Positions 10,682 through 21,220 of a stretch of 64,000 nucleotides of DNA are shown piece by piece (the first letter of the stretch is position 1; each line of letters begins with the position of its first letter). Made by a program: the position numbers and the translations under genes. The notes under the pieces were generated by a model. That model was not told where the DNA came from, made no database searches, and saw nothing but the letters and a program-made list of their open reading frames with translations. This stretch comes from Hippophae tibetana (lineage: Eukaryota; Streptophyta; Magnoliopsida; Rosales; Elaeagnaceae): the NCBI GenBank assembly GCA_037013495.1, contig CM072810.1, positions 30,037,843 to 30,101,842 of the forward strand, written 5' to 3'.

Positions 10682-11078
10682 CTGAAATGAAATGAGTCAT
10701 ATGACATTTATAAAATTGCCAAGCGAGATATTTGGAGAGATCCTTCAACTTGATTTAATAGAAAAATATATTATACAAATTTGATTTATTATAACAGTAA
10801 TAGTCTAATTTTATTTTTGTTATTATTTTTAATCTTTATTATTAATTGATATATTAGGAATATTTATATTAAAAATATATTTATTTTATTACAATCAACA
10901 AATACAATTTTAACAAGGATAATTTTTAGTATTTTTGTCTTGTTCCGGACCAATAACAAAAGTAGTTTTTTTCGATCCTTAAATGCAACTTTTAATACTT
11001 TTTTAATTATTTTACTCCTCATCTAGGTTTATTCTTTCTTCAAATATTATTCGTCTAAACTGTTACTGATTTATTGTG

Positions 11079-12634
11079 TGATTGCCGTATATAAAGTGTG
11101 TGTAATAAATATGCAAGTATATGTATCGTAAAAAATAATATAATGATAAAAAAATCGTTTTAATGGAGATTATTTTATTAGAAACTAATTTTTAAAACTA
11201 AAAAAAATAAAAATTAATTTTTTATGTATTTTTATATTTTAAAGAAGCAAAATTAAAATAACTAAAATTAAATAGCAATAATTAATTAAATCAAATTTGG
11301 TAACTAAAAATATATGTGAGAAAATATTTAAGAATATTTAATCCTCTAATTTTCTATACCTACGAATCGTTAAAATCCCCCCAATATAATTATTAATTAA
11401 TTACATAATCAATTGAATATAATCTAGCATGTATTCCTCTCTAAAGTAAACTATACACCATATAGTAATTAATTTAATCACACTCTCATGCTAATTAAAT
11501 TGTATACTACTCATTGAGTTCATTAATTATAGATCACATACATAAGAATCATACATCTCTGCCTAGAAACTATGCATGTTATTTAATCAAGACAAAAAAT
11601 TAAATAATTCTCTCACATCTATTTAATTGTCTCTAAAGATAAATTGTTGGCCAGACAATTAATAGCATACAAATTAGATTAAATAATATAATTAAATTAA
11701 AATTATAAATAAGGTAAAATTTTAGATCACCACATGGTGAAAATTGGGTTCAAAAGATTCCTAGATTAATAAATTAATTAAAAATAATTGTGTTCATAAA
11801 ACTCATATTTTTCATAAAGAAAAACATAAAATTGATAAAGAAAAGAGTAGAAAAGGAAATACAATTAATCTCCTTTTGAATTTTCACCAAAATAGTGTCG
11901 TCCCTTGAACTTTTTTGTATTTTTCTCTCTTTTTAACTCCAAAAATTAACCAAAATTATGCTAATAGAGGCTAATTAGGGTTTATTGATTGATTAGGGTT
12001 TATGGATTGATTAGGGACTTAAATAATGCTCAGGTGCAATCTGGACTATCAAATCAACTTCAGATCAAGGGCTATGATCAAAACAATCAAAACATACAAT
12101 TTTCATCCAATCACAACACTACACGTGGTAGGGGGAATTCATTGGCGAATCAGGGAGTGACACGTGGTAGGGGAGACCGGTCAAAGTCAATGCTCGTTAA
12201 GTGAGCGACATGATTCGCAGAAATAGATGGCGTGACGCACGAGTGGAACGTGCACAATAATGGCGTAGCAACACGTGGCATATCGCGTTGACCAATTTCC
12301 AAACTTGGATTAAACAATGTACTGACATGTGGCACGCGTTTCGTCCTCCTCACACGCGGCATAACGTGATTCACTCTCTATGCTTGCGTGGAGTCCACAT
12401 GGCTTGCCCAGTCAACTCCTCTGCTTACGTGGTAGGTTTTGATTGATCTTGCGTTAAAAATTCATAAAAAATTTAGAAAAATCCCAAAAAATTCCAAAAC
12501 TTATATTTTTATCCCTTTTTACTAAAAAGTTTATATTTTAATTTTTTTGGCCATAAAAATACTATTTATTAAATAAAATAAGTAAATATTAAGTAAAAAA
12601 GTGAACTAATGACTATATTTTCATAGAGTCATCA
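11079..12634 (-). mobile_element. Solo LTR of the Athila-like family B
   Basis: Read on the minus strand it starts TGATGACTCTATGAAA at 12634 and ends GGCAATCA at 11079. It aligns along its length with the LTRs at 31183-32634 and 34317-35899 (shared AGAGTCATTAG start, CACGTG-rich centre, leader and U5 blocks). No internal region adjoins either end. The flanks TTGTG (left) and CTATG (right) match at 3 of 5 positions, so the target duplication is decayed or absent. The LTR points left, toward the DREB gene. Confidence 0.85.
12122..12277. promoter_or_regulatory. G-box cluster in the U3 of solo LTR B
   Basis: Three CACGTG palindromes at 12122-12127, 12161-12166 and 12272-12277, each in an ACACGTGG(T/C) context, with further imperfect ACGTG cores to 12430. 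Such sites are bound by plant bZIP/bHLH factors and overlap the ABRE core. Function here is inferred. Confidence 0.6.
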
Positions 12635-14356
12635 CTATGAAGAAATTGAATTCCAAAAGTTTCAATCTTTTTGGCTTAGATAATATAACTAAATATGCAA
12701 AAAAAAAAAAAAAAAAAATTGTTATACAATGTCTAAATATCTATATTGACTAAACGAGTTAATACTAATATAGAAGCCATGAAAGTTAGAAGTTTCTTGT
12801 ATGAAAGGAATATTTTCATTTTTTATATAAAATCTTAAAGTGAAGAGAGATAAGAGAGAACACAAAGGGAGAAAGAGACAGAAAGAAAGAGAGATAACAA
12901 GCAGAGATTTGAGAGAAATATGAGTTAAGGAAGAGAGGAGAGAGAAGAGAGAAAACAATATTAAAACATATTAAAAAAAAAAAATACTCTTTAAATAATA
13001 TCATATGTCATGTAATTGTCAAACTTTCCAATTTCAATTTCAATTTTGCATTAAATTGTCACTTTTGTTTTTAGGTATGGGTACAAGTGAGGTGCTAATT
13101 AATAATAAAGGTAAAGAATGGTACCAAAAAGAAATCCCAAATTGGTACACACATATATTACAGTTAGCATGTAATTGAGTATCACATTATAATTTTAAAG
13201 AGAAAATTGAGCATATAGTTTAAGTGTAATATTCTTTTTAAAAGTTGAACTTTTTCAGAATCCCATATCTAACAATTTGTATAGCTTGCATTGAAAGGGT
13301 GCATATAAAATGGATCTCCACTAATGGTGTTTTAAACTCATAACAGACTCTTAAAATGTGTCGAAGATGAGGTGAGTTTTTGATTATTTTTTATCATGTT
13401 GGTCAACTTCATAGAATACCAATACCAAAACAAGTTAAATGTGTGGCCAATAATATGGTTTGAGTCTAAAATGAGCCAAAGGTGTTCTTGTTGTAAAAAA
13501 TTATTAATGTGCAAAAAAATCTTATATTGAATAATAATAAATAAAAGCTGAAAATATAACTAAAATATACTATTTTGAATATATAAACTTTATAATTTAG
13601 GCAACTAAATGCAATTAACATGATAATAAAACAGTTGAACTTACATTTAAATTTTAGAAAAGTAAGTATGTATTAATTTTACTTTCATAAATTGAATATA
13701 TTAGTTATTTTACTTTAAGCTAATGGATTTTAATTATCTTACTGTTATATTTGTCGACACTTCATTTATTTTATGTCAATTTTGATAATTTTAATCACTT
13801 TATTTTTCACTTTTTTTAATTTTTTGAGATATTTTTTATTTTTAAGTATTTAATAGCCTAAAAAAACAAAAAAATGAAAAAAAATGATTAAAGTTTTTAA
13901 ATTTGTAATAGTAAGTTGATTAAAGGTTATCAATTTTAAAAAATTGACTAATACATTTAATTTATGGAAGTAAAGCGAAAAAAATGTAGGGTAACATTAA
14001 ATTTTTGTAAATACATCTCAATTTAAAATGTAGAACTCTATAAGCACTCGTGTAGATGTAATTGTTATGGTAAGAAAAATGAAAAATAATATAAATAGAA
14101 AAGCCTAATTTTTAATTAAAAGAAAAAAACTTTCCAGCCAAATTGGGTGAAGTATGGATTGATCTAATTCAATTACAATTGATGTGTTTAATTTTTTTAG
14201 TATTTTAAAGGTATTAAGTATATATTAATAAAAAAATTCATTTATTTGTAATTGCAATATTTCATTAAAAAAAATATTTTTCAACATTTTAAAATTCCTA
14301 TTAATATGTGCAACAACATTCTACATTTTTGTTGACAGTTTTCTACATTCGTGTAA
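12635..14356. other. Spacer with poly(A) run and GA-rich tract
   Basis: No gene recognised. Contains a 20-bp A run at 12699-12718 and a purine-rich GAGA-like tract at about 12838-12956. The rest is AT-rich without visible element ends. Confidence 0.6.
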
Positions 14357-16340
14357 TAGTTTGTTGTGTATTTTTTTAACACACAAAAACGTGCAAGTAT
14401 ATACGGTCACAAGTAATAATATTTGATAAGTAAGTTATCGTTTTCACGGAGATTTATTACTATAGTTTGTTGAGTACTAAAATAATCTCTTTTTGATTTT
14501 ATTCAAAACGCTCGTTGATTGTCACAAATTTAAGAAAAGAGTCTTAAAAAAATAAAAAAAATCTAAGATTGTAATTTTTCACTAAATTAATTAACTCAAA
14601 TCATATTATTTTCTTTTGATTTATATTTTTTAGTACACTTAATTTTTCAACCGAAAACTTTTAATTTTATTCATACATCTCTTCCGAGCTCCATACAAAC
14701 ACACCTCGTTAAATTAATTCACTATATTCCTATGAGAATTAAATTCGCCAAGATTCATTACGTTTTAAGTTTTCAAATGGTCACACATACAATTAGGGTA
14801 TATTCCTATCCTTCATCATACATGTCATTCTATTTACGAGCAATATACACACAAATGCCTCTTCCAAGTTTATTTATGTGCCACAGATCATTTTAATAAG
14901 ATTCGTAAATAATCAAAAAGCATTAAGCACAAAATAGAACGAACAAATCGAACGTCTTATAAATCTATCAAAAATAATTAAAATAAAAGAATCATAAATT
15001 TAGATCAAATGCAACCCTAGAAAAATTAAATTACTTCATAAATTTAAAATAAAAATTACAACAGATACAGAAAAATAAGATGAAGAAGACGGAAAATTAA
15101 AACACAAATATTTGGCACATGCAGAACCCAACAAAAGCCAAAAAATGGCTTTTGCGTGTTTTGTAGTCCAAAACCGAACAACGCAAAATAATCTCCAAAA
15201 CTAAACTCTCCAAAACTCCAAAAAAACATTTTTACTCTCTCATACTATCCCCTATTTATAACATCAAATTTATAAAAAACTACATTTAAAAATATATTAT
15301 TTTATTACACGCGGGGGACAGATAGGTATGTAGGATTTAATTAATTAATACGCGTGGGGGACAAAATTATATCGAAAACGCAAACTGGGATCATGCGCAT
15401 CGCTGCTCATTTTTTTAGATTCACGCTGCCACGTGTCGGCTTCCGATTCCCTGCAAGAATTAGTGCGGACACGTGGCAAAATCCAATTGGCTGCGGGAAA
15501 CGGGCGCAGGAGACATCAGCGCACGGGATACAACGGCTACAACATGGGGCTTGATCCTGTGCTTTCGTGCTCATCATAACATGCCACGTATCATCACATG
15601 ATTGGATGAAAAATAGAGTGGGACACGTGGCATTTTCGGATTCGAGGTTAGGATTTAGGCGGACACGTGGCTGAATTTAATTCGCTGAAAATCCGATTGC
15701 ATGCAGAGATCAGCGCACGGGATCAGAGGCACGCGTAATTGGGGGACAGCGGTTGGACGTGTCAGGAATGTGGGTCCCACCTGCATGCCGGCCTACGCGG
15801 CAGGTGGGCTCCACTCGGGCGCCGAGCCGCATGAAAAATAGAGACCTGCACCCACGCGAGTTGGTCGGGTGTGATCGACACGCGCGCATCGTAGCCATTT
15901 TTTCTTTGATCGGACGGTCCACGTTTCGCGCGTGGATTCTTCTCACCTACGTAGAAAAATAAAATTTAATTAATTGCATTTTGGCCCAAAATTTAATTCA
16001 AATTACAATTTCAACTTTCTTTAATTACAGTTTAGCCCTTTTGTAATTTAAATTAAATTTTTAAACTTTTAATAATTAAAATTAAGCCCAATTTTAATTT
16101 AAATTATATTTTTGAATTTTTTAAATTGCAATTAAACACTCTTTTATTTGAAATTATATTTTTGGACACAAATTTGCCATTAAGTACGTTTTCGATACAA
16201 ATTATTTAATTTTTATTAAAATATTTAAAAATAGTAAATACTAATTTATTAAAATAAATTAACCAAAAACATTAAGAACATAGCAGTTATAATTAATAAA
16301 ATAGGTGAAAATAACTATATAAAATACAGTTATCATAGTC
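14357..16340 (-). mobile_element. Solo LTR, family S, with decayed 5-bp target duplication
   Basis: LTR 14362-16335 (1974 bp). On the plus strand it starts TGTTGTGTATT and ends CAGTTATCA; on the minus strand it runs TGATAACTG...ACAACA. Flanks TAGTT (14357-14361) and TAGTC (16336-16340) match 4 of 5. It is a full-length relative of the solo LTR at 44336-46257. No primer-binding site or coding region adjoins it, so it is the product of LTR-LTR recombination. A 10-bp hairpin lies at its start (16311-16333). Confidence 0.85.
15430..15669. promoter_or_regulatory. Four-fold G-box array in solo LTR S
   Basis: CACGTG at 15430-15435, 15470-15475, 15624-15629 and 15664-15669, in GCCACGTGTC or ACACGTGGC contexts, with a further near-match GCCACGTATC. 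They sit in repeated blocks (GTGGGACACGTGGC, GCGGACACGTGGC), so the U3 seems to have grown by duplicating a G-box unit. The related LTR keeps CACGTG at 45394-45399 and 45569-45574. Confidence 0.6.
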
Positions 16341-16544
16341 TCTCTTTGGGATTAATCTGATTTACAGAGAGAAAACTTATAGAAAAGTTAAGTTGATTGG
16401 TTGTGTGTATTTCATAGGAGATCTATATATTTATAGAATATTACCTATACAGGTGTCAATTACATAATGAATACACATATTTACATGTCAAAGAGGTATA
16501 ATTGGTATAAAGTACAACATATTAGGGGTTGAGGTCGACTCCAG

Positions 16545-16690
16545 CTTGGGTTGATAATTATGCTTGGGTTGATAATTGAGCTTGGGCTATCATTGAACTC
16601 GGACTAATTGTTGAGCTCTGGTTGTCATTGAGCTCGGAATGATCATTGAGATCAGGCCTATCATTGAGCTCGAGTTTTCATTGAGTTCAG
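16545..16690 (+). repeat. Degenerate tandem repeats of about 20-24 bp (ATTGAGCTCGG-like)
   Basis: Seven to eight imperfect units around ATTGAGCTCGG or TTGGGTTGATAATT. The second copy of element C has similar units at about 52200-52310 with different numbers and sequences, so the array varies between copies. Confidence 0.6.
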
Positions 16691-16936
16691 GGTTGTCCTA
16701 CGGGTAGGAAATTTGGGGTGCTTCTCCTTCCATCTCGGGTTGGTGACTTGGCTTTTGGGTAGTTTGCATGGGTAGGGCACTAGGCTAGTCTAGATATCCA
16801 AACATCTAGTCCCCCTACTCTTTTAGCTCAGGCTCTAGTTTGAGATGAAAGAGTAATTACTAAGCAAGGAATATGAACTATTCAAATCTCCTAATAAATG
16901 TGTGTCAGTTGATTGGAGAGAGAAACCAAGTGCCTC

Positions 16937-16945
16937 TATATAAAG
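16937..16945 (+). promoter_or_regulatory. TATA box of element C, copy 1
   Basis: TATATAAAG followed by GGATGCTTGGGCTG. The same box and downstream motif occur at 52572 in copy 2, indicating a conserved core promoter. Confidence 0.6.
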
Positions 16946-17286
16946 GGATGCTTGGGCTGAGACTTATCATCATTACCTATGAAATTGAGAAATAGTGAAG
17001 AAAAATGCTCTGTCGCATCACCTCGAGTTTGTAAAAGGTTTTCTGTTTGATGGTAAGGATTTAGCTTAGATTGTAGTTTTGTTTGTTCAAAATTTTAGAG
17101 TTCAAGCATCGAGAACCTAATGATTTTTCACTTTATTTTGAGGTTGATGGTGTCCCAATATGAAGAGAGATTAAGAAAAACCTATAACATCCCATCCTCG
17201 GTTCATAAAATGATTCCTTCAAGAGAACCTGTGATAGCGATCAACCTCTATCTGGTTGGACTATCTTTCATGAAAAGGCTTTGTAG

Positions 17287-17480
17287 TTGGGGGTAAGGTT
17301 CCCCATATACCCTTTCATTAGGAGATTCTTGATTAGGACGTAGCTCGTACTAGGGAAATTGATGCCTAACAGGTGGTGGTATCTACTATGCTTAGCGTTG
17401 ATATGCCAAGAACACATAGTGGATTTTAAAATGGCCAAGTTTAATGAGGCCTATGTCCCGAAGCAGACCTCATATATCCT
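17287..17480 (+). pseudogene. PF04195-like (putative plant transposon) domain fragment
   Basis: With stops ignored, the frame reads LGVRFPIYPFIRRFL, then LVLGKLMPNRWWYLLCLALI and VDFKMAKFNEAYVPKQ. This is the usual arrangement of the PF04195 family: a hydrophobic G-x-R-F-P-x-x-P-F motif, then a Q/K-L-x-P-N-x-W block, then an F-x-x-x-Y/F stretch. At least two stops interrupt it. Family function is not established; it occurs in plant repeat proteins. Assignment is from memory of the motif order. Confidence 0.5.
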
Positions 17481-17597
17481 ATGAGGGTATATATGTCGGT
17501 GAAGTAGGATCAGGGGATGAATGTGTTACTTCTTGAAAAAGAGAAAAACTAGAAAGAGTACTTTTTATATGTTTCAGGTTCATTGGAGTCTCCTACT

Positions 17598-18018
17598 AGT
17601 GACACTAGGGGCATCCAAAAACCAGACCGAACGAGATTAAGCCATAAAACCAGACCAGATCGAATAGTTTTATAAATCAAACGGTTCGGTCTAGTTTTTA
17701 TTAATTAAAACTACTTTTCAAACGGTCCAGTCTGGTTATAAACCGGTCGGATCGGACCAGACTGATTTAATAATATATTAAATTTTTCATATTATTTCTT
17801 ACAAAATGTTGATTAAATTTCTCATATTTTAATCAAAGGTATATCATTAGGTGTATCATATTTATGTATTATTAACTGGACCAAACTGTTGAAAATGTTT
17901 AACCAAATTGAACCAAATAGTTTAGTTCAATATTTTTAATAATCAAATGGTTTGATCCGGTTAATTTGTTTTACCCAAAACTGGGCTGAACCAGACCGTG
18001 GACACCCCTAAGTGACAC
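17598..18018. mobile_element. hAT-type MITE (405 bp) with 8-bp target duplication
   Basis: The element at 17606-18010 has inverted ends TAGGGGCATCCA and TAGGGGTGTCCA (10 of 12). It is flanked by perfect AGTGACAC duplications (17598-17605 and 18011-18018). The interior is mostly inverted ACCAGACC/GGTTCGGT-like motifs with no coding capacity. The 8-bp duplication and the ends fit the hAT superfamily. Confidence 0.85.
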
Positions 18019-18306
18019 TAGATGGATAAAGAGTGTCTAAAATGACACTAAGGTCATAATAAGGAATATGGCTTCCTTAATCATGACCTTGAGTCTTGAT
18101 GCAAAGCAAAGGTTGGCTAATATCCAAAACTATCTTCCTGAGAAGACAAATTAGAGGACCGTATTGAACACCCTACACTTGTCGTGTATGGGTGGATGAG
18201 GCATGGTATGGTGAGTCCACCTCCAAGGATCAACAGTAAACCCCGGGCTCCTTCTAAAATAGATATTTTCCTACAGACTTTAGGGGTCGGTTTGAGGTGA
18301 TGGCCG

Positions 18307-19505
18307 ATGATAAGTCATATTCCTATGACTTTCCTTTTCCATTTTTTTGATTGGCGCAATATGATTAACGTGACGTCCTCTCGCTCTTATTTTGTAGCTC
18401 CTATGGATTTTACTTTTGCTAATTTTTTTGTCCTTATGAAGAGTAAGGTCGCACAGAGCTCTCTAACATATACACCCTTGGCTTCTAAAGAGGGTTCTTC
18501 TAGGGGAAATAAAAGGGACAAGTATTCTCATAAAGGTTGCCCTTCTTTTCTAAAGAAGAAGAACAACAACAAGAAGTTAGTGGTCAATGAGCCTACCCTC
18601 AACCTTGAGCCTTTGAATTTTTTCCCGCCCTTATGACCCTTATGAGAATATCACGTGGCTCCAACTCCTAGTTTGGGTTCTAAAGAATCCTTGAGTCCTA
18701 TTAGAGATTCAAGTAAGGGTAAGGCCGTCCTTAATGATATTACTACCGTTGTAGACGGCATAATCTTGAATCAAGGCTTGGCATCAGAGCACCTAGATCA
18801 TTGTATGAGTTGCCTTTTTGCTGGCTTGTACAAGAAGTAGCTGAAGGCTATTTGCGAGGGTATGGACTTTGGCAAAGTCATCTATCGCTAGAGGTGTCAA
18901 GTAGGTTATCTTGCATTTTATTTTTATTTGTTAATTAACGTATATAAAGTGTGAGCTTGAGACTTATTGGCTTGAACTTTGTTTGATTCAATTGATGCTG
19001 CTTTATGACTTTGATAAGGCTCGCATCATGGATTTTTTGAAAGATAAGCTATTGAAATATAAGAAGAACCATGCATCTATGCGCTCAAAATATACCACAT
19101 TTCTAGCTAGAGTAGCTAAGTAGGAAGGTGAGGCAATTGATAAGGAGGAGAAGCTAAAAAAAGCCACCTCTAAGCCTTACTGAGGTCGAGAAGGCTTTTA
19201 GGTGTTTTGAGGAAGCTCTTAGGCGTGCATAGGAGAGGGCCAATGGAGCCTAGAGAAGATCCAAGGCTTCTACTGAAGAGGTCCATCCTAAGGCAAAGGT
19301 CGATGTGGATGCCATGGCTCTGAAGCACGAGTCAAGCATAGAGAGGGTGTATGAGTTGTCCAAGGAAACCTTTATGATGAAGGCTAAGAATAAGGATCTG
19401 GGCAAGTATTATTGTCCCATTCATTCTGGACATCCTGATCACTCCACCATGTATGCATGTTCCTTCTATGGAGGAGGTAGAAAGAGAAGGCCCAGGCTCT
19501 TTTGA
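18307..19505 (+). pseudogene. Decayed element C protein remnants
   Basis: Three open stretches on the plus strand (18307-18636, 18655-18840, 19305-19505) and interrupted coding sequence between them. Products are rich in K and E and, around 19010-19200, look like a coiled coil (DFLKDKLLKYKKNHASMRSK). This pattern follows the PF04195-like domain in other plant repeats. No catalytic domain is recognisable. Frequent stops show this is not a host gene. Confidence 0.45.
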
Positions 19506-19559
19506 TGGTGAGGATGACCCCGAGGTCATAGTGGCAAGGGTAGAGGATCATTGAATTTT

Positions 19560-19745
19560 AAAAACTCATTCCCATTTTTTTTCTGAGCTTGATACCACTC
19601 TTGACATTTGTTGCATGTTTGGGTGTACTTTATACAATTTTCCAACATAGTGGGCCAATAATGATCTTTTCTCATGATTTTTTATGATAATTTCCTCCCT
19701 CCTGAATATGAACCATAGTCCCCTTCACGTGTTTCATACATTAAA
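19560..19745 (-). pseudogene. Tat-type integrase zinc-binding domain fragment
   Basis: On the minus strand the decayed frame gives GDYGSYSGGRKL, then HYWPTMLENCIKYTQTCNKC. That is the C-terminal part of an HHCC integrase zinc finger with its YWPTM and C-x-x-C features. The first His pair is not visible. It is opposite in orientation to the flanking plus-strand elements, so it is a stray Ty3-gypsy fragment. Confidence 0.6.
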
Positions 19746-19789
19746 AGGGAATGGTTAGCACACCATCAATAAGTGGTTATGGAAAAATA

Positions 19790-20132
19790 TCATTAAGGAC
19801 TAATGCTAACAACTTCGAACTCATGCAAGGTATCATTCAGATGGTATAGGTGAACCAGCTTGGAGAATTAGTCAACGATGACAAAAATATCCACTTAGTA
19901 TTATTCTTGGAAATATGTCACATCTTTAAGATGAATGGAGTATTAGATAATGCAATTTTCCTTTGCTTATTTCCTTTCCTACAGAGGGACAAAGCTAAAG
20001 CTTGGTTATAATCACTAGCTATTGGGTCAATCACAACATGGGATCAATTTTCTCAAAAATTCTTAACAAAGTACTTCCCACCTTCAAAGACAACTAAGCT
20101 TAGAAATGACATCACATTTTTTTTAGTAATTT
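19790..20132 (+). pseudogene. Gag of family B element, first part (split by a nested insertion)
   Basis: Plus-strand coding remnants read NNFELMQGIIQMV, HLVLFLEICHIFKMNGV, DKAKAWL, GSITTWDQFSQKFLTKYFPP and SKTTKLRNDITFF. This is the retrotransposon Gag core of Athila-like elements (PF03732 type). One stop interrupts it (after KAWL). It ends abruptly at 20132, where the AATTT target duplication and a complete minus-strand element begin, and resumes at 29460. Its left end is ragged against an integrase fragment. Confidence 0.8.
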
Positions 20133-21205
20133 TGATTAGTGCAAAACTGTAAGTGCACAATATCGTAGTTTTATAGTAAAGTGATAAGAAAAGTATCATC
20201 CTCAGGGATTGGTAACTTACTTTTGACAAATACCAAAATTATACTAATATGAATTTTATTTAAAGACGTCACTAAGGTTGTTGTGATTGAAATTTAAAAT
20301 AAAATCAATTTAAAAATAATATGCAAAAGGAAATAAAGATGTTATTCAAAGATCAAATTAATAAGAAAAAAAATTCTAGGAAATCAATTTCACCTAATCC
20401 ATTGCTATGTTTTACTCATCTATCTTATTGAATTTAATTTTTTCTGTTTGTTAGCAATCCCCAAAAAAATCCAAAAGCCTCTTTCGACAGTTAATTGAAA
20501 AAATTATTGTTCATTAATTTACATAAGAGTATGCAATTTAATAAAGCAAGAAATCATTAAGATCAATGATTTTAAAATTACACAGGTTCATACAAGCCTT
20601 TCAATCTCTATATTTACCTAGGCCAAAATATTTTAGATATGTCTTATAATTCCCTCTTTTGATAGTAAATAACAAGATTAAAATAATCTAATTAATGGTT
20701 AGTTAATTAGAAGCAATAAACTCAGAATAAATCAAACAAACATGAAGAAAAATAATTCAAATTAACTTAGAAAATCAAGCATAGTTTGGAATTAGATTAT
20801 ATCTTTTTCCTAGAATAAAGAAAAATTAGTTCATGCTAAAAATTAAATTCAGCGTAAACGAATTTACCATAATTTTTCTAAGAGGAATTGAAATAAAAGT
20901 GAATTGCAACAAGAATCTGCTTTTGCATTTCCCCATTCCTAGCCTCATTTTCTTCTGTTTCTACATAGCTTTCTTTTTTTTTAATTTTCTCTCTTGCGCC
21001 GTTTCTACTTTTTTGTTTTATTTTCTTTTACTGGCCATTTATATGTTCTCTATTTTATGCCATGTTCCCCTTTTCTTTCATTTCTTACTTATATATATAT
21101 AATCAATAAAATTTAAATAATAATAATGAAGTCTAAAATCAATAAAAATTAGACTAAATTTAAAGTTGAGAAGTGATAAGTTATGCCAAATTATGCAAGT
21201 TATCA
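20133..21205 (-). repeat. 3' LTR of element A
   Basis: Starts (minus strand) TGATAACTTGCATAATTTGG at 21205 and ends at TGATTAGTG (plus) at 20133. It lacks roughly 120 bp near 21100 that the 5' LTR has (about 29245-29365), the main length difference between the two. Confidence 0.88.
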
Positions 21206-21220
21206 AACACCCCTAAACTT
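21206..21220 (-). other. Polypurine tract of element A
   Basis: Minus-strand AAGTTTAGGGGTGTT directly abuts the 3' LTR start. It is preceded by TTTGAGGATAAACAAAGTT, the block that precedes the plus-strand primer in many Athila/Tat elements. Confidence 0.8.

Larger units (their letters stand above)
16341..19545 (+). mobile_element. Degenerate element C (copy 1) with PF04195-like domain
   Basis: The first 0.8 kb aligns with 51990-52780: shared GAGCTCGG-rich repeats, a conserved TATATAAAG box with TGCTTGGGCTG downstream, and a matching leader. Behind the leader are decayed coding remnants: a PF04195-like domain (17287-17480), a stretch near 18307-18636, alpha-helical charged remnants at 18655-18840 and 19020-19200, and a last piece at 19305-19505. 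Stops and frame changes are frequent. The combination resembles elements annotated in plants as putative gypsy type transposon (PF04195). I could not define LTRs, so the class is uncertain. Confidence 0.55.

Noticed and set aside
12838..12956. GA-rich tract as a GAGA/Polycomb-type element
   Set aside because: Purine-rich but irregular; no gene nearby that would make a regulatory claim supportable.
15354..15962. Open frames in the GC-richer middle of solo LTR S
   Set aside because: LTR U3 sequence without homology; G-box array explains the composition.
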